Source: Chlorops oryzae
Taxonomy: Eukaryota > Arthropoda > Insecta > Diptera > Chloropidae
Assembly: GCA_020466095.1 (NCBI GenBank)
Contig: CM035808.1
Location: 44,737,793-44,801,792 of the forward strand
Length of the DNA: 64,000 bases
Direction of reading: 5' to 3'
Each line of letters begins with the position of its first letter. The stretch's first letter is position 1. The notes beneath the pieces were generated by a model, which had not been told where the DNA came from, ran no database searches, and saw nothing but the letters and a program-made list of their open reading frames with translations. Made by a program: the position numbers and the translations under genes. This document shows positions 57,725 through 64,000 of this stretch, in pieces.

Positions 57725-58759
57725 AAGTCGGAAAGAGTTAGGTCCAAAATTTTTTTCTTGTATTTTGACCACCTAAAAACATATCTCATGGGTTTTTTTT
57801 GTAGACGTAATTTTCGATACGAGATTTTTAATACAAAAACAAAAAGAAAACATTTCCGGGGTCCTCATGTCAGTATCAATTAACGTGAATTTCATGTATA
57901 TTTTGTTTAAAAAAATAATTTGTTTTCAATGATCCTAAGTAACCACGATCGGCGTGAGTGCCCCAAAAGAATTATGGAACATTTTTTTTTTACATGAAAT
58001 AAAATATTTTTATACTGGCTTCTACGAAACTACATTTTAGACTACTTATCGTATGTACGCATGGAACGTTTGGTAAGACTAAAAAGCACTTTAAATATAA
58101 ATTTAATGAAAATAAATATAATGAACACTGTATTTCATTACACCATAACATAATATAATGTATCTAAGCTAAGGTTATTTAACTTGAATTAACTTAAAAC
58201 AAAAAATTTAAATTTATACCGACATCGCATATAAACTACATAAGATCGTATACATCAATATATAAATCACAGCAATTTATTAGAATTTTTTAAAACTTTT
58301 TGTTTGTTTTATTTTTTGAAGTGTCATATATTTTTTAAAAATTACAAAATAAAATTACAAAATCCAAAATTAAGTGAGCAAAATATATAAAATATTTGAC
58401 AAGAGATTTGTACTTTCGTAAATAGCACAGTGATATGAATGCAAAATTCAATAAAATTGCAAAAGAAATTGAAATAAAATAAAGAAAATGAAGAAGAAGA
58501 AAAAAAAAAAAACAGAGGAAGAAATGATTTAATTTTTACACAAGAATCTGGAATTTCATCCCGAGTAAACGAAATCAATTAGAGAAACATAAAACTGTAA
58601 ATTTTTCATACTTTGTGAATGCAATAAAGACAAACAGATAAAATAAAAATGTGTTATTTTTTGAGTTCTGTCACTATTTTTGACGTACATGTTGTAGTAT
58701 ACACATGGGCTTTTACACATGCCCAGCAATCATTTTAAGGGGGATATGAGTCCGATTTT

Positions 58760-59325
58760 TTTTTTTTTACAAAATATAAGGCTCAGAAACATGAGTCCAA
58801 AATGAGGCTCAGAAAAAAGGACTTCGAAATGAGTCCGAAAGAGTGTGTAATATGTTTCTCAGAATTATGATTCCTAAATGAAATATGAGGGTAAGAAACA
58901 TGGCTCGGAAATTAGTCTAAAACGCAAATGTGAAAAACAAAACGCTTATAAATACGACTCCTAAAACAGTCAAAAAAGTGGGAGATTATCGTAAAATGAG
59001 GCTCAAAAACATGACTCTGAAAAACGATTCCCAAATATAGAGAACCTATGAGGCTCAGAAGAAATGACTCCGAAATGTGTCCGAAAAAATGGGATATATG
59101 GGGCTCATAAATACGATTCCGAAATGAGCCAAGAATATGTGGCAAATATAAGGCTCAAAAACATCACTTTGAAAAATGATTTGGAAATATTTAGAACATA
59201 TGAGGCTCAGAGGTATGACTCCGAAATGAGTACAAAATATGTAGAAAATATGGCGCTCCAAAAAATGAGTCCGAAATGACTCTAAAAATGTGGGAAATAT
59301 GAGGCTGAGAAATATGATGGCTATA
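58760..59325. repeat. Minisatellite, imperfect units of about 50-60 bp
   Basis: Ten or so diverged units share the order TATGAGGCTCAGAAA, then ATGACTCCGAAATGAGTC, then CGAAAAAATGTGGGA. Open frames across it only reflect the repeat. Confidence 0.85.
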
Positions 59326-59758
59326 TATTCGAAATGGGAGTCATAAATGATGCCTTTAGGACTCAGAATGTTCGCTTGGTAGCCTTGAAGCTCGGAATTT
59401 CGTAAGAACTATTTAAAGATACTTAATTTGAATTCTATCTTCTCTTAGTCAGATATTTTTTCTAGTTTCTTTCTTTCCCAAATTAACTAAGGGTCAGCAT
59501 TGGCTAATTGGAGCTTTCACTGATTTGGAGATATTGACTGAGGCTTATTTTATATTAATATTATTATCATTATTATTAAGTATATAATAATTGATCGTTT
59601 GTTTTTGTTCAGTTAAATGTTAAGAATTAAGTGCCCATTCAAGACTCTAAATATTCATTTAGCTGCCACTCTCGAAGGAATTTCGATATGCAATAGTTTT
59701 CGATTTTGTTTTATCTTTTAATATTTAAATTTTCAAATATATTTTAGACACTCATCTA

Positions 59759-59956
59759 CAGGGCCGTTTCTAGGCTTTTTGGGCCCCTAGGCTGTGCCTG
59801 TGGTGCGGGCCCCCCAAGAGTAGCAAAAAAAAAGGTCACTGCTATGCAAACATATCGTTTGCGCAGTGAAAAACCAAAAAGGCAATACCATTTTGTGGTG
59901 CAGGCCCTTTTTGGTGCGGGCCCATAGGCTGCAGCCTATGCCTAAAAACGGCCCTG
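59759..59956. mobile_element. hAT-type MITE with CAGGGCCG ends
   Basis: Ends CAGGGCCGTTTCTAGGC and inverse GCCTAAAAACGGCCCTG, 198 bp. CTCATCTA flanks both sides (59751-59758 and 59957-59964). It is GC-rich compared with its surroundings. Confidence 0.92.
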
Positions 59957-60312
59957 CTCATCTATGATGGATTCTACGCAACGGTACTTAAAATTTTTGA
60001 GCGATTAAGCTTCAAAGGGCACGTTTTTGATTTGATGACAGATATTTTCACATGTAGATAGCAAATTTATGAAAAGAAGAAAAAAGCCATGTTTCAGATA
60101 GGAGCCATAAAAATAGTCTAATGAGTGTGGAATATTGTCTGGGGGGTTTTTTATGGCTTTGAATTATCTATAAAATTTTACTCCTGGGAGGTTGATATTC
60201 CCTCCTGTAGTTCCTCCTAATCTGCAACTACTCCACGACTAGTCATTAAAATACCAAACCTACTCCCTTTCAATTTTCCAACCAATGCTTTAAACTGTCC
60301 TTTTCAACATTG

Positions 60313-61520
60313 AGCTGTTGTTGGGTGTCACAATAGGGCGTTTCAGACGTGAAAAAAAGTCTTCAATTTCGAAGACGGCGGGGTCTCAAACGAAAGATAA
60401 TGTAAATCGAAAAATTTGGGCATCATTTAAAATTTCTTAAATTGAGGTTTAGAGGTCGCTCAGAGGACTTGAATTTTCGTCAAATAACGCCTTAAAGAGA
60501 GCTAAAATTTTTTTGATTTAGTTTTTGTAAATTTAGAATTTTCAATTTGACAGATTTTCAACTTTTACTGTATACTTTTAGGGGCAAAAAACACAAAAAT
60601 TGTTTATGTAACAGACTTGCATTTAGGCTATATACCAAAAATGTTACATTTCAACTTAAACCCATTTTAGCTACCTCTAAACCTCAATGAAAAATATTGA
60701 AAATCGTGCCCAAATTTTTCTTTTTGCCTAAACTTTCTTTTTAGACCCCGCCGTTTTCGAATTTCAACACTTTTTTTCACGTCTGAAACGCCCTAGTGTC
60801 ACAACCGCACAAACAGTTCTTATACCCTATTGCGATAAAAAAAAGTACAACAACAGAAGCACCGGCGTTCAGAATCGTAAACGTTCAGAAAGTAAACGTA
60901 AAAACTGGCGTAAACAACCAAAGCTTGTAACAACAGCAGCCACAAGTGCGACGGGGAAATAAGCGAAATACGCTTCGCAAGCATAAGAACGCATATAAAG
61001 ACTGACCTATGTATATCAACCATAACCTACATCATAATGACAACGTCAGACGAGAATGTCGCACTAGCCCATCTGCCAGACAGCAATGACAAAATAAATG
61101 GAACACGCAATAACAACAAGCGAGCTGTGGCTAGAGGTATTAAGCAACAGCAGTATGCAACAACAACGAGTAAGCTGACCTGATGAGCAATATATTGGAA
61201 ATGCAACAACAACAATCAAGATGACCCAAAAAAATGTCGCAACAAACGATATTGCTAGACCAGCAATATCGCTCTATTTAAACCAAGCATCGTTCACTGA
61301 AAGCGGACTTCGATCAGAACAGTGAACCGAAGTATTCAGTAGATCTCAACTATAACGCACCTACTCACGAGCCAGGACTTTGAAGTGTGGATCTCCGCGT
61401 TATATAGGGAATAGCTCAGTTAAGTTAGTTAGCTTAAGGATTAAAGGAATTAAATAAAAGTTATATTGAGATAGACAACACAACACTGTCATTGAAAAAT
61501 AACCAGTCCCAAATTTAGTT
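60313..61520 (+). mobile_element. Probable solo LTR, split by a MITE
   Basis: Without the inserted MITE, the sequence starts TGTTGTTGGGTGTCACAACC and ends near AGTTACTCCA. It has LTR-like control signals: CTCTATTTAAACC (TATA-like, about 61273) and AATAAA (61453-61458). CAA/CAG-rich sequence fills the 5' part. No internal retroelement genes are present on either side, so it looks like a solo LTR. The exact ends and target duplication are uncertain. Confidence 0.6.
60334..60795. mobile_element. MITE with 9-bp target duplication inside the LTR
   Basis: Ends TAGGGCGTTTCAGACGTG and inverse CACGTCTGAAACGCCCTA; inverted arms of about 50 bp reach GGCGGGGTCT. GTGTCACAA lies on both sides (60325-60333 and 60796-60804). 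A 9-bp duplication points to the Mutator-like group. Its 462 bp are non-coding. Confidence 0.92.
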
Positions 61521-61839
61521 ACTCCACGGATAGACTTTCTGTGGTGAATTAGTGGTCAATTGTCCCATTAGTATCAGTTGGTCAAAATTTTTTAAATAGA
61601 TACACTTCTTCTAGACCACCTTCTTGTTTTTCAAGGTCTTGTTTGTGAGAATTACATATAAAACACTCTAAATTTTTGCACGGCATATTCCGAGTAATAT
61701 CAGACTACTCCTTTTTGATTAACTGAGCTCTTCATTACTATGTATAGGGTCCCTTATGTTAAACGACATTGACTAGCTTCGTTTATATTGTAGCAGCAGT
61801 GTTATGAATTTCACCTTCTTCTTTGGCTTTACAGTTCTT

Positions 61840-62250
61840 ATTGGACCCGAGCCACCTTAATCAGCTTCCTACATTCCTTCTCTATCAGCTTTCCTTCTCC
61901 AGTTTCTTATATTATTTTTCTGATCATTTTTGAAACCATCTCGTTGTAGGGTTTCCATTACTTTCCTTCCTTCTGGCTTATCATTAAAGGCCATAGCAAT
62001 TGCTCTTTCCTCTGATGCTTTTACAAAGTGTTCAAGCGATCTTTATCTGTTTACTTCAGTGAATTTAACCATATCTGCCTTCATCTAAAAGTTTCTTCGC
62101 CTATCCTGACTGGGACGAATATTCATTCTTCTTAGTATTTTTCTTTCAAATATTCTTATAATATCTTCCTCTTTCACGGTCATTGTCCATGTTTCCGAGC
62201 CATAGTTCAGCGTTGGCAGCATGAGCGTTCTGTGGATGCCTCGTACATTT
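61840..62250 (-). pseudogene. 3' end of a non-LTR retrotransposon (LINE) reverse transcriptase
   Basis: On the minus strand, 62246-62105 reads RTLMLPTLNYGSETWTMTVK then IIRIFERKILRRMNIRP before a stop, the usual C-terminal segment of LINE polyproteins (YGSETW...FERK.LRR). Further fragments (NWRRKADREG) continue downstream with frame breaks. The catalytic reverse transcriptase core is absent, so it is a 5'-truncated dead copy. Confidence 0.75.
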
Positions 62251-62799
62251 GAGCTCGAAAATTAAAGCCTATCAAAAATAAATTTTTGTCAATTGAAATG
62301 GAATGCGCACTTCCATTTGAATTTATTGCACAACACAAAAAAAAAAAAAAAATCAAATTAATAGGTTCAAAACTTCGGAATAACCGAGACGCACTTAATA
62401 AATTCTTTTTATGCTTCTGCTCCTTGTGAAATCAAATTGAAAAAGTGTAAGCTTTTTTGTGTCCAAATTGAATTAAGAATATCCAAACAAATATTCATTG
62501 ACTTTGCAAACGGAACGTGCGACTGTGTGTGAACAATACGATGCCGGCCGTCGGTGACAAAACTCATTTGCATTAAGCCATTCTACATAGTAACTTTAAT
62601 CACATCAAGTCGAACAAATTGGTATCAAGTTTTTAAAAATTAAGTTTCGAATCTAGCCGCAGATTATTGTTATCAGGAATTGTTCAAATGCCACTAAAAT
62701 TAAGTCTTTAATTGATATATGTCTACAATAAAGATCATTTAATTGTTAAATATTACGCAATTGGAAATTTGAATTTTTATTTAACGCGTTCGATACTAT

Positions 62800-63120
62800 C
62801 GAATCCAGTTGGCTGAAATGCCAATTTGTGAAGCGAGAGGCCCCGGGTTCGACTCCCAGCTGAGGTCGTAGATGTTTGGGTCGTTTTTCAGTTTCAGTTT
62901 TTCTTTGTTTTCCCATTATACGTGGTATCACAACTGGCCCATTTGGTGGCTAAGTGTGTCACCCTTAGGTGGCAGCCACACTTATGCTGCAATTATAGTG
63001 AAGCTGAAGCGTAAGTTTTCATGTGTTTGTTGTATTTTTGCAACAAAAAATTACAACAAACACATGAAAGCTTTCGCTTGAGCTTCAGCTTCACTATAAT
63101 TGCAGCCTTACCTAATCTAA
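62800..63120 (+). mobile_element. tRNA-derived SINE, copy 4, split by a MITE
   Basis: Plus-strand copy with TGGCTGAAATGCC (A-box-like), GGGTTCGACTCCC (B box), the GTTTCAGTTTTTC middle, GTGGTATCACAAC, AGTGTGTCACCC, GGCAGCCACAC and a CCTAATCTAACTTAAC tail after the inserted MITE at 62985-63107. Confidence 0.8.
62985..63107. mobile_element. Hairpin MITE nested in the SINE, TTA duplication
   Basis: Left GCTGCAATTATAGTGAAGCT and right AGCTTCACTATAATTGCAGC are perfect inverses, 123 bp in all. TTA flanks both sides (62982-62984 and 63108-63110), suggesting PIF/Harbinger type. Confidence 0.82.
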
Positions 63121-64000
63121 CTTAACGCGTTTATTTAAACGGTCATATGCATGAAGATGAGAGCTGGACTTTTTCTCGAACTTTTGAGCTATGGCTCAAT
63201 TTGATATTCAAGGTTGAAAATTGTCCTATGAGATTCAATCTGCATTCAATCTACATAGGTACTTGAGTTTAAGCTCGACTGTGTCATGCCGGGGACACAT
63301 CTGTTTTTATCCATACGATCTTGGGCATAGTAATTGTCCATCAACGTAGAGGAAGACTCCACGTTAAACCATCCCACATCTGTTAAATTTGTGAATCATT
63401 CCGGGATATATTAATGATGCGCAATATTTATTCTCAAATAAAAAGAATAAATATCTCGGCAAACATTGGAGCTTGCACTTTTCCTCCGTTTTAAGTATGA
63501 AAGAAAATACCTGCATAAATTTAATAGACAAGTTTATATTCCAGTTTGATGGGAGATGGCACTAAGGCCTTGCGTATTGCGTCTATTGAAATCTAGCTGC
63601 GAAAATTCCTAAGAAAAGAAAATTGGAAAATCCGAGTCGAGTCAATCAACCCAATATTCATCAGTCAAAGTTTTTGCTTTGACACGCTCCAATACGAATT
63701 GATTGGATGTATCAGTGGCCAAAAGTCCCTCGATTTTCGGTTTCTTTCAATTTGTCAAGGGGATTTTTTCTATTATCCCTCGATCGATCGTAATTGCTTT
63801 TCTTTTCAAACAAAGAGTTCATTCATGGGAGGAAAAACCGGATGCTCGTGAAACGAAGGCAAGGGGAAACTCATTCATAAATGCTAAATTAATCGCATTA
63901 CTATTAATTTACAAAGGCATGATACGTGTGCGGTGGAATCATTTTATCGGACTAATTGTCGTCGTCATAAATGTTCGCATGTTTTGAGACGTAGTAATAT

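Larger units (their letters stand above)
53578..64000. other. Gene-free right end of the window
   Basis: No coding gene is supported between the BCAS3 stop and the window end. It holds MITEs (53692, 54107, 54342, 56552, 57608, 59759, 60334, 62985), a minisatellite (58760-59325), a probable solo LTR (60313-61520), a LINE tail (61840-62250) and a SINE (62800-63120). From 63,120 to the end I see nothing beyond short open frames. Confidence 0.55.

Noticed and set aside
63703..63987. 94-codon plus-strand frame at the window end
   Set aside because: No recognisable domain and surrounded by transposon sequence; nothing supports it as a gene.

Overview
The window looks like nuclear DNA from an AT-rich insect genome, most likely a fly (Diptera). 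The protein-coding genes are spliced, have short GT-AG introns (55 to about 100 bp beside a few long ones), and read as close relatives of fly proteins. The spaces between genes are packed with short inverted-repeat transposons, tRNA-derived SINEs and decayed transposon pieces. No bacterial, CRISPR, rRNA or true tRNA gene is visible.

Left third (2.3-17.7 kb) is gene-dense housekeeping sequence. In order: a mitochondrial amidoxime-reducing component (mARC, MOSC family) on +, with an intronless alpha-tubulin acetyltransferase nested on - inside its last intron; the R-SNARE Vamp7 on -; TFIID subunit Taf5 on +, as one open exon; INO80 complex subunit E on -, tail to tail with Taf5; and tyrosyl-DNA phosphodiesterase 1 on -, with a PAR-binding zinc finger at its N-terminus. 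Exact TATCGATA (DRE-type) motifs lie upstream of Vamp7 and INO80E, and weaker ones upstream of Taf5.

Middle (17.7-39.6 kb) has no gene I can support. It holds hAT, piggyBac-like, PIF/Harbinger-like, pogo/Tigger-like and Tc1-like elements, SINEs and decayed tandem repeats. Part of it may be the 5' UTR and first intron of the next gene.

Right part (39.6-53.6 kb) is one large gene, the BCAS3/rudhira homologue on +. Six shared coding exons end in phase 1, and two downstream exons both accept that phase: a 1,149-codon low-complexity exon at 46.2 kb and a compact 160-codon exon at 53.1 kb. They are best read as alternative last exons. From 53.6 kb to the end there is again only repeat sequence: MITEs, a 50-60 bp minisatellite, an LTR split by a MITE, a LINE tail and a SINE split by a MITE.

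The genes are unrelated housekeeping functions (membrane traffic, transcription, chromatin, DNA repair, cytoskeleton) and do not form a pathway. All exon boundaries were worked out by hand from splice signals, reading phase and remembered family sequence. No transcript or database search was available.
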